Shown here: positions 53,905 through 64,000 of the stretch, piece after piece
How positions within the stretch are numbered: the first letter of the stretch is position 1
How the letters are laid out: each line of letters starts with the position of its first letter
NCBI GenBank assembly: GCA_023053685.1
Contig: JALIGW010000002.1
Coordinates: 251,299,239 to 251,363,238 of the forward strand
Source: Diadophis punctatus similis
Lineage: Eukaryota; Chordata; Lepidosauria; Squamata; Dipsadidae
Reading direction: 5' to 3'
DNA: 64,000 nt
Made by a program: the position numbers and the translations under genes
Notes under the pieces: model-generated
Told to the model about the DNA's origin: nothing
What the model saw: the letters and a program-made list of their open reading frames with translations, nothing else
Database searches by the model: none

Positions 53905-55255
53905 TATCCTTCTGCGTCGTCTCGGAGAGGTGGGGGTGGGCGGCACTGTTTTGCAGTGGTTCTCCTCCTTCCTCTCTGACAGGACGCAGTCGGTGTTGAC
54001 AGGGGGGCAGAGGTCGAGCCCTAGGCCCCTACTATGCGGGGTGCCGCAGGGCTCGGTCCTCTCGCCCATCCTGTTTAACATCTACATGAAGCCACTGGGT
54101 GAGATCATCCGTCGACACGGGGTGAGGTATCAGCAATATGCTGATGATACCCAGTTGTACATCTCCACCCCGTCTCAATTCGGGGAAGCCGTAGATGTAA
54201 TGGGCCGCTGCCTGGATGATGTTAGGGTCTGGATGGGGAAGAACCGGCCAAAACTTAACCCTGACAAGACTGAGTGGCTGTGGATATTGCCTCCTAAGGA
54301 CTTGACCAACTGTCCCTCCTTGGTTCTTGGGGGAGAGAAATTAGCTCCCTCAGAACGGGTCCGCAATTTGGGTGTCCTCCTAGATCCACAGCTAAAATTG
54401 GAGCAACATCTTTCAGCTGTGGCTAGGGGGACCTTTGCACAAGTACGTCTTGTGCACCAATTGCGACCCTACTTGGAGAGGGGGGCACTTCTCACAGTCA
54501 CTCATGCCCTCATCACCTCACGGCTGGATTACTGCAATGCGCTCTACATGGGGCTACCCTTGAAGAGTGTCCGGCGACTGCAATTGGTGCAAAATGCAGC
54601 TGCGCGAGCTGTGGTGGGTGCACCCAGATGCACCCACGTAACACTGATCCTCTGCCAGCTGCATTGGTTGCCCATTAGTCTCCGGATCCAATTTAAGGTG
54701 TTGGTCGTTACCTTTAAAGCCCTACATGGCTCAGGGCCAGGTTACCTTCGGGACCGCATCCTGCCGCATACCTCCCTATGACCGGTTAGGGCCCACAGAG
54801 TCGGCCTCCTCCAGGTCCCATCGACCAAACAATGTCGGTTGGCGGGGCCGAGGGGGAGGGCCTTCTCTGTGGGAGCTCCCTCCCTGTGGAACCAGCTTCC
54901 CCCGGAGATCAGGACTATCCCCACCCTGCTGGCCTTCCGGAAAGCAATAAAAACCTGGCTCTTCCGGCAGGCGGGGTGAAAGCGAGACAATACTCTTTTA
55001 ACTTTTGTATGTTTTTAATTATTGTATTTTATTGTATTTTATATTGCTGTAATGGATCTGAATATGTTGTGAGCCGCCCAGAGTCCCTAGGGAGTTGGGC
55101 GGCATACAAATCCATTAAATTAAATTAAATTAAATTAACTGTTATGATTTTTATATTGATAAATGGATTTGACATGGTGTGAGCCGCCCAGAGTCCCCTG
55201 GGAGTTGGGCGGCATACAAATCTATTTAAATAAAATAAATAAATAAATAAATGAT
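53905..55255 (+). mobile_element. L3/CR1-type LINE reverse transcriptase and 3' ends
   Basis: Longest LINE frame here (53930-54781, 283 codons): reverse-transcriptase motifs GVPQGSVLSPILFNIYM and the catalytic YADDTQLYI box, then DYCNALYMGLPLKSVRRLQL. After a stop near 54780 the C-terminus resumes in another frame up to RKAIKTWLFRQAG. The 3' end 'gccgcccagagtccctaggg' with (AAATT)n tail is repeated once more at 55136-55255. 5' truncated; lies in intron 2 of gene B. Confidence 0.93.
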
Positions 55256-55435
55256 GAATCTTCACAAGTAGGATCTTAAGCAATAAAAATGAGAAAATGG
55301 GATTCCTGCATAAGATTTTGCACAATTTCAAGTTGAGGATATGAGAAATTGCAAAAAAAAAAACCAAAAACACTTCTCTGAGAAAGCAACTGGTAATCTT
55401 TGTAGGGGTCTTTTCATACTGAAACATGGACTCAC

Positions 55436-55838
55436 AGGTAGTCCTCGACTTAACGACCGCAGTGGAGCCCAAAACTTCTATTGCCGAGTGAAACATTTGT
55501 TAAGTGAGTCGGTCCCATTTTACGACTTTTCTTCCCTCGTTGGTTAAGTGAATCGCTGCAGTTGTTAAAAATTAGTCAAAATGTCATTAAGTGAATCTGG
55601 CTTCCCCGTTGACTCTACTTGTCAGAAAGTCGCAAAAGGGGATCGTGTGATCCCGGGACACTGCAACCGTCATAAATATGAGTCAGTTGCCAAGTGTCTG
55701 AATTTTGATCACGTGACCATGGGGAATGCTACAGCAGTCACTAAGTGTGAAAACCGGTTGTAAGCAATTTTTTTCAGGGCCGTTGTAACTTTGAACGGTC
55801 ACTAAACGGAACTGTGGTTAAGTCGAGGTCTACCTGCA
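55436..55838. mobile_element. Tigger/pogo-like MITE
   Basis: CAGGTAGTCCTCGACTTAAC to GTTAAGTCGAGGTCTACCTG, about 400 bp, in intron 2 of gene B. Confidence 0.85.
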
Positions 55839-56089
55839 GTGGTTTCTTCCCTTTGCAGCCAAGATAGAAAACTACCTCTTAAAAAATTATTAAAGGCTGA
55901 TTAAGAAATAGATCCATTCAAAGACCCCAAAAATAATAATTTTCCTGTTTTAGCCACTCTTGCTGTCCTTTGGAAAGATGAAGCTCCAACCCCATGACTC
56001 TCAGCCGGTACAGATCAGCTGAGGGAAGTTATGGGAAGTGGAGTCCCACCAGAAGAGGGAGCTCTAGCTCCCCTGGAAGATCAGCTTAC

Positions 56090-56348
56090 CGTAAGGGCGG
56101 AGGGTGGCGCCATCGTCTGCCGTAGACTTCCTGCCCATCCTCTGCCGAGCATCCGCCGGCACTCGCTCCGCCACAATGGGATGGGGGGCCGGCTGTCCGA
56201 TGGCAGGGTACTGGGACTGTGGGGGCAAGGGTGGGTACTGCATGGGCAGTGCCACTGTGGGGTAATGGACCTGCTGTGTCATGGCAGAATACTGGACAGG
56301 TGGTGGCCGGGTAGGGTTCAACATCAAGTCCTCGAAGGACCACATCAC
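56090..56348 (-). CDS. Gene B middle exon, Pro/Gln/Tyr-rich
   Basis: Internal 259-nt exon on the minus strand. The acceptor (GCCATTTTCAG) ends at 56349 and the donor is CTTACG|GTAAGC at 56089. Phase 0 entry matches the SCAN exon end at 59689 and phase 1 exit matches the last exon at 51285. It encodes VMWSFEDLMLNPTRPPPVQY followed by a low-complexity stretch with repeated MQYPPLPPQSQYPAIGQ-type units, then AERVPADARQRMG and a basic end. Such segments are usually disordered and may serve as activation or interaction regions (inference). No known domain. The exact phase fit on both sides is the best evidence that it is real. Confidence 0.75.
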
Positions 56349-56504
56349 CTGAAAATGGCAACAGGGAGGTTAATTCCGGCTTGTCTCTATCTTGGGGAAA
56401 TGCTCTGAGGGAACTGGATTTTGTATCGATCAATCAGAATAGAGCTGGAAAGAACCTTAGAGGTCTTCTAGTCCAGCCCCCTGCTCAAGCAGGAGACCCT
56501 ATAC

Positions 56505-57138
56505 CAGTGATGGTGAACCTTTTTTGGTTCGCGTGCCAAAAGGGGGGGTGCGCGTGCTAGCGCGCGCACACGTGCCCACACCCATTCCCTCCCCCCATGC
56601 ATGCGCACAAACCCCCCCTCATGCTGCCCCCTGCACATGTGCACACACACACACCCCGCGCAAAGGCCTTACTGGAGCCTGGGACAGTAAAAAACGACGA
56701 AACGGGCAAACCGGAAGATCGGAAAACGCACTTCCGGTTTGTCCGTTTTGTCATTTTTTGCATTCCGGGGCTTCAGGAAGCTTCCCTGAACCCTCCGGAG
56801 TGCGAAAAACAGCACAACGGCAAACCGGAAGTGTGTTTTCCGAACTTCCGGTTTGCCCGTTTCGTCATTTTTTGCATTCCGGGGCTTCAGGAAGCTTCCC
56901 TGAACCCTCCGGAGTGTGAAAAACAGCCCAATGGCAAACCGGAAGTGCGTTTGCATTCCGGGGCTTCAGGAAGCTTCCCTGAACCCTCCGAAGTACGAAA
57001 AACAGCAACGGCAAACCGGAAGTGCGTTTTTCCGAACTTCCGGTTTGCCGTGGAGCTGACAGGGCAATGCCTCGCGTGCCCTCCGATATGGCTTTGCGTG
57101 CCACCTGTGGCACGCGTGCCATAGGTTCGCCATCCCTG
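56505..57138. mobile_element. hAT-type MITE (GTGATGGCGAACC family)
   Basis: CAGTGATGGTGAACCTTTTT to GGTTCGCCATCCCTG, exact 8-bp duplication CCCTATAC of CR1. The interior holds about three direct copies of a unit with 'gcattccggggcttcaggaag' and inverted 'aaccggaagtgcg' text. Confidence 0.93.
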
Positions 57139-57423
57139 CCCTATACCAATTCAGACAAGTGTCTGTCCAGTCTCTTCTTAAACACCTCCAGTGACGAAGC
57201 ACCTCCAGCTTCTGAAGGCAAAGCTGTTCCACTGTTTGATTGTCCTCACTGTTAGGAAGTTTCTCCTTGGTTCTAGAATGCTTCTCTCCATGATTAGCTT
57301 CCCTCCTTGCTTCTTGTCTTGCCTTCTGATGCTTTGGAAAACAGAATCGGAATCACAATAGAGCTGGCAGGGACCTCGGAGGTCTTCTAGTCCAACCCAC
57401 TGCTCAAGCAAGAGACCCTATAA

Positions 57424-57858
57424 CAGTGATGGCGAACCTATGGCACGGGTGCCACAGGTGGCACGCGGAGCCATATCTGCCGGCACACGAGCCATTGCCT
57501 AGCTCAGCTACAGCACGCATGTGCGTGCCGGCCAGCTGATTTTTGGCTCGCATGGAGGCTCTGTGAGGGCGTTTTCGGCTTCCGGAGGGCCTCCGGGGGG
57601 AAGGGGGAGGGCGTTTTTGCCCTCCCCAGGCTCTAGGGAAGCCTCTGGAGCCTGGGGAGGATGAAAAATGGGCCTACCAGGCCCACCAGAAGTTGGGAAA
57701 CAGGCCATTTCCCGCCTCCAGAGGCCCTCCGGGGGAGCAGGGGAGGCCGTTTTCGCCCTCCCCTGGCATTGAATTATGGGTGTGGGCACTCGCACATGCG
57801 CGATAGCACGCACGCATGCACTTTCGGCACCCGAGGGAAAAAAGGTTCTCCATCACTG
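57424..57858. mobile_element. hAT-type MITE (GTGATGGCGAACC family)
   Basis: CAGTGATGGCGAACCTATGG to GGTTCTCCATCACTG, exact 8-bp duplication CCCTATAA of CR1. Confidence 0.93.
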
Positions 57859-58109
57859 CCCTATAATATACCATTTCAGACAAGCGGCCGTCCAGTCTCT
57901 TCTTAAAAACCTCCAGTGATGGAAGCACCCACAACTTCTGGATGCAAAGCTGTTCCACTGGATAATTGTCCTCACTGTCAGGAAGTTTCTCCTTAATTCC
58001 AGGTTGCTTCTCTCCTCCATTAGTTTCCATCCCTTGTTTCTTGTTCTGCTTTCAGATGCTTTGGAGAATAGGTTGAAACCCCACTCGCCCCTCTTCATTG
58101 TGGCAGCCC

Positions 58110-58755
58110 ATCAAATATTGGAAGATTGCTATCATGTATCAGCAGCAGCCAAAAAGGCCAACGCAGTCCTGAGCTACATAAATAGAGGGATACAATCAAG
58201 GACCAGAGAGGTACTAGTACCACTCTATAAAGCCTTGGTCAGACCACACCTAGAGTACTGCATCCAGTTTTGGTCACCACACTACAAAAAAGACATTGAA
58301 ACCCTAGAGAAAGTGCAGAAGAGAGCAACCAGGATGATAAAGGGTCTGGAAAATAAAACATACAAAGAGCGGTTGCAGGAACTGAGCTTGGCCAGTCTGG
58401 CGAAGAGAAGGACCAGGGGTGACATGATAGCAGTGTTCCAATACTTGAGGGGATGCCACAGAGAGGAGGGGGTCAAGCTGTTCTCTATGGCACCAGAAAG
58501 CCAAACAAGGAATAATGGATGGAAGCTGACCAAGGAGAGATTCAACCTGGAAGCGGGGAGAAACTTTCTGACGGTGAGAGCGATCAACCAGTGGAACAGT
58601 TTGCCAGCGGAGGTTGTGAGAGCCCCAACACTTGCAACCTTCAAGGGGAGACTGGACTGCCATCTGTCTCAAATGGTGTAGGAACTCCTGCTTGAGCAGG
58701 GGGTTGGACTAGATGACCTACAAGGTCCCTTCCAACTCTAATAAATAAATAAATA
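58110..58755 (+). mobile_element. CR1 LINE reverse-transcriptase C-terminus
   Basis: Intact CR1 frame: SYINRGIQSRTREVLVPLYK, VRPHLEYCIQFWSPHYKKDI, ERLQELSLASLAKRRTRGDM and FNLEAGRNFLTVRAINQWNS, then the 3' UTR and an (AATA)n tail. Confidence 0.93.
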
Positions 58756-58987
58756 AAATGTCCCCCTAGTCCTTCTTTTCTCTAGACTAGTCAAATCCAA
58801 ATCCTGCAACCGTTCTTCCTATGCTTTAGTCTCCAGGCCTTTTAATTGTGGCTACATTGCTAGATGCTTGGTATAACTACTAAATAAAATATACACCTAA
58901 ATATATACAAATATACAACTAAATAAAATATACTCTTCAATCCTCTTCACTTCCACAAATTAGTTTAATCCTGTTTTAAGATAAAGG

Positions 58988-59338
58988 CAAGTCCTCGACT
59001 TATAACCGTTAATGGTGCCTGCCATTTACGACCTCTTTTTGTGGTGATCGTTAAGTGACTCTATGGTCATTTAACCGAACACCACGATCGTTACGCAAAC
59101 CCACTGATCGCTATGGGGCATTTTGGCCGAAAAACAGAAGCGAACGCCATCATAAATTGTGGAGGCCCGAAAAGAGCCATAAGGGAGGCCAGTTGCCAAG
59201 GGCCCAAAATGCAGTCATGTGTTGGGGAGGGGGGGGGCGTGGCCATCAGAACTTCCAGAATCAGGCTGTACCTTTTGTGGGATCTGTTGTAATGTTTCAA
59301 TGGTTGCTGAGCAACTGGTCATAAATCAAGGACTACCT
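58988..59338. mobile_element. Tigger/pogo-like MITE, diverged subfamily
   Basis: 'caagtcctcgacttataacc' to 'ataaatcaaggactacctg'; interior differs (contains 'gatcgctatggggcattttgg'). Confidence 0.65.
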
Positions 59339-59426
59339 GCTAACGGTTAATAGCTATATCTGTTTTTACTCCTGGCATCCTCTGTTCACGGTTTCATTGC
59401 TTTGTTGTGGTTTCGATATTTTACAT

Positions 59427-59611
59427 CAGGAGTCCCCAACCGGATCGGCACTGGGCCACGGCATGCCAGAAACCGGGCCGCACAAACAAGCAAAGCCCCA
59501 TCCGCGGGATGCAGGCAGCATATTAAACCAGGGTCCCTCCGATCCGTGGGAAAACCTCTCTCTCCATGGAAGCGGTCCCTGGTGCCCAAAAGGTTGGGGG
59601 GGGGGCTGCTG
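59427..59611. mobile_element. hAT-type MITE (GGTCCCCAACC family)
   Basis: CAGGAGTCCCCAACC to AAGGTTGGGGGGGGGCTGCTG, exact 8-bp duplication TTTTACAT. Same family as 2080-2269. Confidence 0.88.
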
Positions 59612-59688
59612 TTTTACATCACCCTGTGATCTACCCAAGGAACAATGACGATTTATGAGCGAATTGACAATTGGCCCGTGCTGGTTAC

Positions 59689-60465
59689 CTGTGGCCCTTT
59701 CCTTTGGGTCTCTCTCTGCCGCACCAGGAACTCTTCTGAAAAGGCCACTGCTTGGCTGCAGGTCTCCGGCCCCCGTTCCCGGACCCAGCTCTGCATCTCC
59801 TGCGGGAGGATGGTCAGGAATTGCTCCAGGATCAGCAACTCCAGGATCTGCTCCTTGGTGCGCCTCTCTGGCTGGAGCCACTCGTGGCAAAGCTCCTGCA
59901 GCTGCCTGCAGGCTTCGCGGGGGCCCTCGGCCAATTGGTAGCGATGCCGCCGGAAACGCTGGCGCCGGATCTCCCCTCCGACCGTCCCTTCGTTCGGAGG
60001 CTCTTCCTTGGAGCCCCTGCAGATCCTCCGTTCTCGGTGCGCCTGGCCGCTATAGATTGTTTGAGTCCCCCTGCTCAGGCTTGCCAGAGTCTGGCGACCC
60101 CATCCTCCCGAGGGCCAGGGGCTCGGGTTGGGCGGGGCCTCGTACGAGGCCTGGAAAGAGCTATTGTCCCACGTCAGGGGTTTGGGTAGAGCTGGGTTTC
60201 TCCACCCCGATGGAGAAAACTCCTGCCTGGGGGGAGCCCAGGGATAGGGCGGGAGAAGTTCATCGGGCTCCTGTTTGACGTGGCGCGAAGCCTCTCCGGA
60301 TAAGAACTCCCGCGTGGAGCCAATCTGAAGGAAGCGCGAGACTCCGCCCCGCCCCATCTCTTGCGCGGCCGTGTCCTCCATCTTCATGGCCGGCTGCGGG
60401 CTCGGCTCGGCAGCCCCCTGCAGCTGGAGGTGAAGGGCAGCTGTTTCTCCTCTCCCCGATGCCAT
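59689..60465 (-). CDS. Gene B first coding exon: SCAN domain
   Basis: Encodes residues 1-259 of gene B. The SCAN domain spans about residues 168-247, starting [20 protein letters not shown] and including [30 protein letters not shown] and [10 protein letters not shown]. This is a dimerisation module (established). The preceding region has [11 protein letters not shown], with a sumoylation-type KQEP patch shared with gene A. I chose the ATG at 60465 ([21 protein letters not shown] context); an internal ATG at MKMEDTAAQ is the alternative. The exon ends in phase 0 at CCACAG|GTAACC. The frame stays open upstream to 60873, but a candidate acceptor (GTGCCCTGCAG, next base 60583) would place that part outside the mRNA. 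Confidence 0.88.
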
Positions 60466-60870
60466 TTTGTCCCCCGCAAGGGAGGCCCTCGTCTCACCTC
60501 GGGATGAACGAGGTGAGTCCCTGGGGCCCTGGCAGGAAGGGTGGCTGGCCCTGCCCGGCGGCCAGCGGGGAGTGCAGTGAGGACTGCAGGGCACGGAGAA
60601 GATTTTGCCTATGGGTTCCTTCTGGAAGGGAGGGGAGGGAGAGCAGCTCAGGCTCACCCACCCCCTCCGCCCTCTCAAAGCAGGAAAAGTAGTCGGATCC
60701 CGAACTCGAGGGCTGCCTTTCGGCCTTGCCCCTTGCCTTACGACAGAAGCAGCCAGGGCATCGACGGCTGGGTCAAAACAGACGGCATCGTTCCCAGGCA
60801 GGATCTCCTGATCATCATGAGAAGTAGTGGCGGCCTGTGGAGATTTCTGGCTCCCTAAAAACCTAAGAGA
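60466..60870 (-). promoter_or_regulatory. CpG-rich leader region of gene B
   Basis: GC-rich sequence upstream of the gene B start, open in the SCAN frame but with biased, low-complexity translation. It holds two possible minus-strand acceptors (exon start 60583; and TATGTCTCTTAG near 60863). It may be 5' UTR, promoter or both; I cannot locate the transcription start. Confidence 0.35.
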
Positions 60871-61049
60871 CATAAAATGTTGGAGAAAAGGCTTTTTATT
60901 ACTACAGGGTTTATTTCAGCTGCTTCCATCCCACCGTTCTGGAAAAAGATACATATGAGGGTTGTTTAGCCATCTGGACTCTTGAGGGGTGAAATGTTTA
61001 GCAGGAACCAGTTAAAGCAGATGCAACTGCTCCCTGATCTTAGGGAAGA

Positions 61050-61132
61050 TATAACAGAATAACAGAGTTGGAAGGGACTTTGGAGGCCTTCTAGTCCAAC
61101 CCAACCGCCTGCTCAAGCAGGAGACCCTATAC
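61050..61132 (-). mobile_element. CR1 LINE 3' end
   Basis: 'acagagttggaagggactttgg' to 'gagaccctatac', followed at once by a hAT MITE. Confidence 0.8.
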
Positions 61133-61586
61133 CAGTGATGCCGAACCTATGGCACGCGTGCCGGAAGTGGCACGCAGAGCCATCTCTCCAGGCACGCGAG
61201 CCGTCACCTGTTGCTCTTCCGGTTCCGCGCTGGCCAGCTGGTTTTCACGCACCCAGGAGTGCCGGAAACTGGAAGAGTAGCCGCCCAGTGCGCATGCGCG
61301 CGCCGGGAAGATCATCTTCGTTTCCGGCATGCGCATGTGCACTGGCCAGCTGGTGTTTGCATGCGCATGCGTGCTAAAAAACAAAAGAGCAGCCGCCCGG
61401 TGTGCATGCGCATGCCAGAAACTGGAAGATCATCTTCCCAGTGCATGCATGCGCACCGGGCGGCTATTCTTCTGTTTTCTGGCACGCGCATGCGCACCGA
61501 CCAGCTGGTCTTCCCGCACACATTTGCGCCAGAAACCAGAAGACCATCTTCCTGGCGCACGCATGGCACTCGGTAACCGAAAAGGT
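61133..61586. mobile_element. hAT-type MITE (GTGATGGCGAACC family)
   Basis: Left end CAGTGATGCCGAACCTATGG at the CR1 octamer CCCTATAC. The right end ('ggcactcggtaaccgaaaagg') is weak and CR1 does not resume. Interior has many GCATGCGCA units. Confidence 0.75.
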
Positions 61587-61589
61587 TTT

Positions 61590-61945
61590 AGATTTATTTA
61601 GATTTATTATTAGAGTTGGACGGGACCTTGTAGGTCATCTAGTCCAACCCCCTGCTCAAGCAGGAGTTCCTACACCATTTGAGACAGATGGCAGTCCAGT
61701 CTCCCCTTGAAGGCCGCAAGTGTTGGGGCTCTCACAACCTCTGCTGGCAAGCTGTTCCACTGGTTGATCCCTCTCACCTTCAGAAAGTTTCTCCTCACTT
61801 CCAGGTTGAATCTCTCCTTGGTCAGCTTCCATCCATTATTCCTTGTCTGGCTCTCTAGTGCCATAGAGAACAGCCTGACCCCCTCCTCTCTGTGGCAGCC
61901 CCTCAAGTATTGGAACACTGCTATCATGTTCACCAATACTGCCCT
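61590..61945 (-). mobile_element. CR1 LINE C-terminus and 3' end
   Basis: Antisense: 'gttggacgggaccttgtagg' and a frame reading EGVRLFSMALESQTRNNGW and FNLEVRRNFLKVRGINQWNS. Confidence 0.88.
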
Positions 61946-62039
61946 ATACTATTCCAGACAAATGACTGTCCAGTCTTTAAACATTAAAAATACTGATTTA
62001 AACTAATGTTTGGTCTAAAATAGTATTTTTCAACCCCAG

Positions 62040-62645
62040 GTTGGCTACAGAATTAACAGAGGGATAGAATCAAGATCACGTGAAGTGTTAATACCGTTTT
62101 ATAATGCCTTGGGGTAAGGCCACATTTGGAATACTGTGTCCAGTTTTGGTCACCACGACGTAAAAAAGAGGTTGATACTCTAGAAAGAGTGCAGAGAAGA
62201 GCAACGAAGATGATTAGGGGACTGAAGGCTAAAACATATGAAGAACGGTTGCAGGAACTGGGTATGTCTAGTTTAATGAAAAGAAGGACCAGAGGAGACA
62301 TGATAGCAGTGTTCCAATATCTCAGGGGTTGCCACAAAGAAGAGGGAGTCAAACTATTCTCCAAAGCACCTGAGGGCAGGACAAGAAGCAATGGGTGGAA
62401 ACTAATCAAGGAGAGAAGCAACTTAGAACTAAGGAGACATTTCTTGACAGTTAGAACAATTAATCAGTGGAACAGCTTGCCTCCAGAAGTTGTGAATGCT
62501 CCAACACTGGAAGTTTTTAAGAAGATGTTGGACAACCATTTGTCTGAAACGGTACAGGTTTCCTGCCTGAGCAGGGGTTTGGACTAGAAGACCTCTCAAG
62601 GTCCCTTCCAACTGTTATTCTATTCTATTCTACTATATAGGCCTG
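62040..62645 (+). mobile_element. CR1 LINE C-terminus and 3' end
   Basis: Frame MEYCVQFWSPRRKKEVDTLE, EERLQELGMSSLMKRRTRGD and LRRHFLTVRTINQWNSLPPE; 3' tail 'aaggtcccttccaactg' then (TTATTC)-like tail, the complement of the AATAG arrays. Confidence 0.92.
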
Positions 62646-62934
62646 TCTTGATCAGCAAAACCCTACAAATGCTCACATGAGGTCAGGAAAAATCTTCACT
62701 GTGTAGCGCAGGAAATGCATTTCTCGCACCCTGGGGAGTCACAACTGAAGATCAACTGCAGAAACCAACTTGTGGAAAGGAGACAGGAAAAGTATGTGCC
62801 CAAAGATGGCATCCAACAGTAAAAGGAAATTGTGCCAGGAAGCAGATGGTATTGGGAAGGGGTGGGTGGGTAGCCGAGGGTGCCAGGTGGCGGTTAACCC
62901 CGTAAGAAAGAATGACTGGGGTGGGTGCCAAAAC

Positions 62935-63375
62935 AGAACAATGGAAGAGACCTTGGGGGTCTTCTAGTCCAAACCCGTGTTCAAGCAGGAGACTATATAT
63001 CATTAGAGGAAAATGGTTGTCCAATCTCTTCTTTAAAAGCCTCCAGTGATGGAGCACCCACAACTCTAAAGCAGTGTTTCCCAACCTTGGCAACTTGAAG
63101 ATATCTGGACTTCAATTCCCAGAATTCCCCAGCCAGCATTTGCTGGCTGGGGAATTCTGGGAGTTGAAGTCCAGATATCTTCAAGTTGCCAAGGTTGGGA
63201 AACACTGCTCTAAAGGCAAGCTGTTCCACTGATTAATTGTTCTCGCTGACAGGAAATATCTCCTGAATTCTAGGTTGGTTTTCTCTTTGATAGAGTAAGC
63301 TTCCGTCTACTAGTATTTGTCTTGCCCTCAGGTGCTTTGGAGAATAGGTTTTTTCCTCCTCTTCTTTGTGATAAC
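62935..63375 (-). mobile_element. CR1 LINE 3' end split by a hairpin MITE
   Basis: 'aatggaagagaccttggggg' to 63071, resuming at 63208 with 'aggcaagctgttccactg'. A gap-filling MITE lies between. Confidence 0.85.
63072..63207. mobile_element. Near-perfect hairpin hAT-type MITE
   Basis: 136 bp, palindromic over almost its full length: CAGTGTTTCCCAACCTTGGC to GCCAAGGTTGGGAAACACTG, exact 8-bp duplication CTCTAAAG. Confidence 0.96.
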
Positions 63376-63386
63376 CTCTCACATAC

Positions 63387-63746
63387 AGGTAGTCCTTGAC
63401 TGACAACAGCTCACTTAGTGACTGTTCAAAGTCACAACCGCACTAAAAAAAAGTGACTTAGGACTGTTTTTCACACTTTGTATAGCATCCCACATGATCA
63501 TGTGATCAAAATTCAGAAGCTTGGCAAGTGGTTCACACTTATGACCATTGCGGTGTCCCGAGGTCATGGGATCACCTTTTGTAACCTTTTCACAGGCAAA
63601 GTCAATGAGGAAGTCAGATCAATCAACTGCAGTGATTCACTTAACAACTGTGGCAAGAAAGGTCATAAAATGGAGCAAAAATCACTAACTGTCTCACTTA
63701 GAAATTTTGACCTCATTTGTGGTCATAAATCAAGGACTACCTGCAT
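63387..63746. mobile_element. Tigger/pogo-like MITE
   Basis: CAGGTAGTCCTTGACTGAC to CATAAATCAAGGACTACCTG, preceded by TA. Confidence 0.85.
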
Positions 63747-63828
63747 TCAGAGAACACCATCATATCATTTAGCCTCCAGTCTCCTAATCGTCTTTGTTGC
63801 TCTTCTCTGCACTCTAGTTCCTAGAGCA

Positions 63829-64000
63829 GTGATGGCGAACCTATGGCCATATCTGACAGCACATGAGGTGTTGCCCTATTTCAGCTCCAGCGCACCAGCT
63901 GATTTTCGGCCTTCTTTTCAGCCGTTTTCGCTCTCCCCAGGCTTCAGGAAAGCCTCCTGAACCCTGGGAATGGCGAAAAATGGCCCAAAGGGCCAACCGG
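63829..64000. mobile_element. hAT-type MITE (GTGATGGCGAACC family), cut by window end
   Basis: CAGTGATGGCGAACCTATGG left end and typical 'ttcaggaaagcctcctgaacc' interior; right end lies outside the window. Confidence 0.8.

Larger units (their letters stand above)
56430..58110 (-). mobile_element. CR1 LINE 3' ends, two tandem pieces each split by a MITE
   Basis: Antisense CR1 text 'agagctggaaagaaccttag' to 'gagaccctatac', then 57139-57350; a second piece starts 'agagctggcagggacctcgg' (57360) and continues at 57859-58110. Both are broken by hAT MITEs at the same CR1 position. Confidence 0.85.

Noticed and set aside
58004..58681. 225-codon frame as a host gene
   Set aside because: CR1 reverse-transcriptase C-terminus; the same peptides occur at 13.6, 61.8 and 62.3 kb.
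59655..60278. 207-codon plus-strand frame over the gene B SCAN exon
   Set aside because: GC-rich antisense shadow; the SCAN motif on the minus strand is unambiguous.

Overview
The window is nuclear DNA of a vertebrate, almost certainly a squamate reptile and probably a snake. Support comes from Sauria-type SINEs with BovB-like 3' ends, a BovB LINE fragment, CR1/L3-type LINEs whose 3' tails run into AATAG/AAATT microsatellites, long ATAG/ACAG arrays, Penelope-like remnants, SPIN-like elements and many other hAT-type MITEs. The species call is inference; the repeats are read directly. Most long open frames here are repeats or shadows of other frames.

Three multi-exon genes of the SCAN/KRAB zinc-finger world can be assembled, and all their intron phases agree. 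Gene A (minus, about 12.0 to 2.6 kb) has a non-coding first exon in a CpG-rich promoter, a SCAN exon (7304-8098), a short linker exon (5768-5873) and a nine-finger C2H2 exon (2883-3901), predicting 639 aa. Gene C (plus, about 16.3 to 37.2 kb) starts divergently from A. It has KRAB-A (18784-18913), KRAB-B (22761-22874), two four-finger cassette exons (25117-25803 and 33429-34058), an exon with a second KRAB-B-like motif (35754-35960) and a short last exon (36624-36769), predicting 646 aa. Gene B (minus, 60.5 to 49.6 kb) joins a SCAN exon to a Pro/Gln/Tyr-rich exon and a basic, charged-helix exon with no zinc fingers, predicting 572 aa.

The rest is layered mobile DNA: at least 35 hAT-like MITEs (most with 8-bp target duplications), about 17 copies of a Tigger/pogo-like MITE, six copies of a second TA-flanked MITE, a deleted mariner, four solo LTRs of one family with 5-bp duplications, CR1 and L3-type LINEs, two SINE families and large microsatellites. 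Nesting allows relative dating; for example a SINE sits in a hAT element that sits in a Tigger-like element near 44 kb.

Points most worth following: the two finger cassettes, almost identical only over their last fingers; a GC splice donor in the first cassette whose read-through would add a BovB-derived C-terminus; the finger-less SCAN gene B and a decayed copy of part of its last exon next door; several hAT insertions at one CR1 site; and recurrent NRF1-like GCGCATGCGC motifs and long palindromes inside unrelated MITE families. I see no prokaryotic-type system, CRISPR array or canonical tRNA/rRNA gene.
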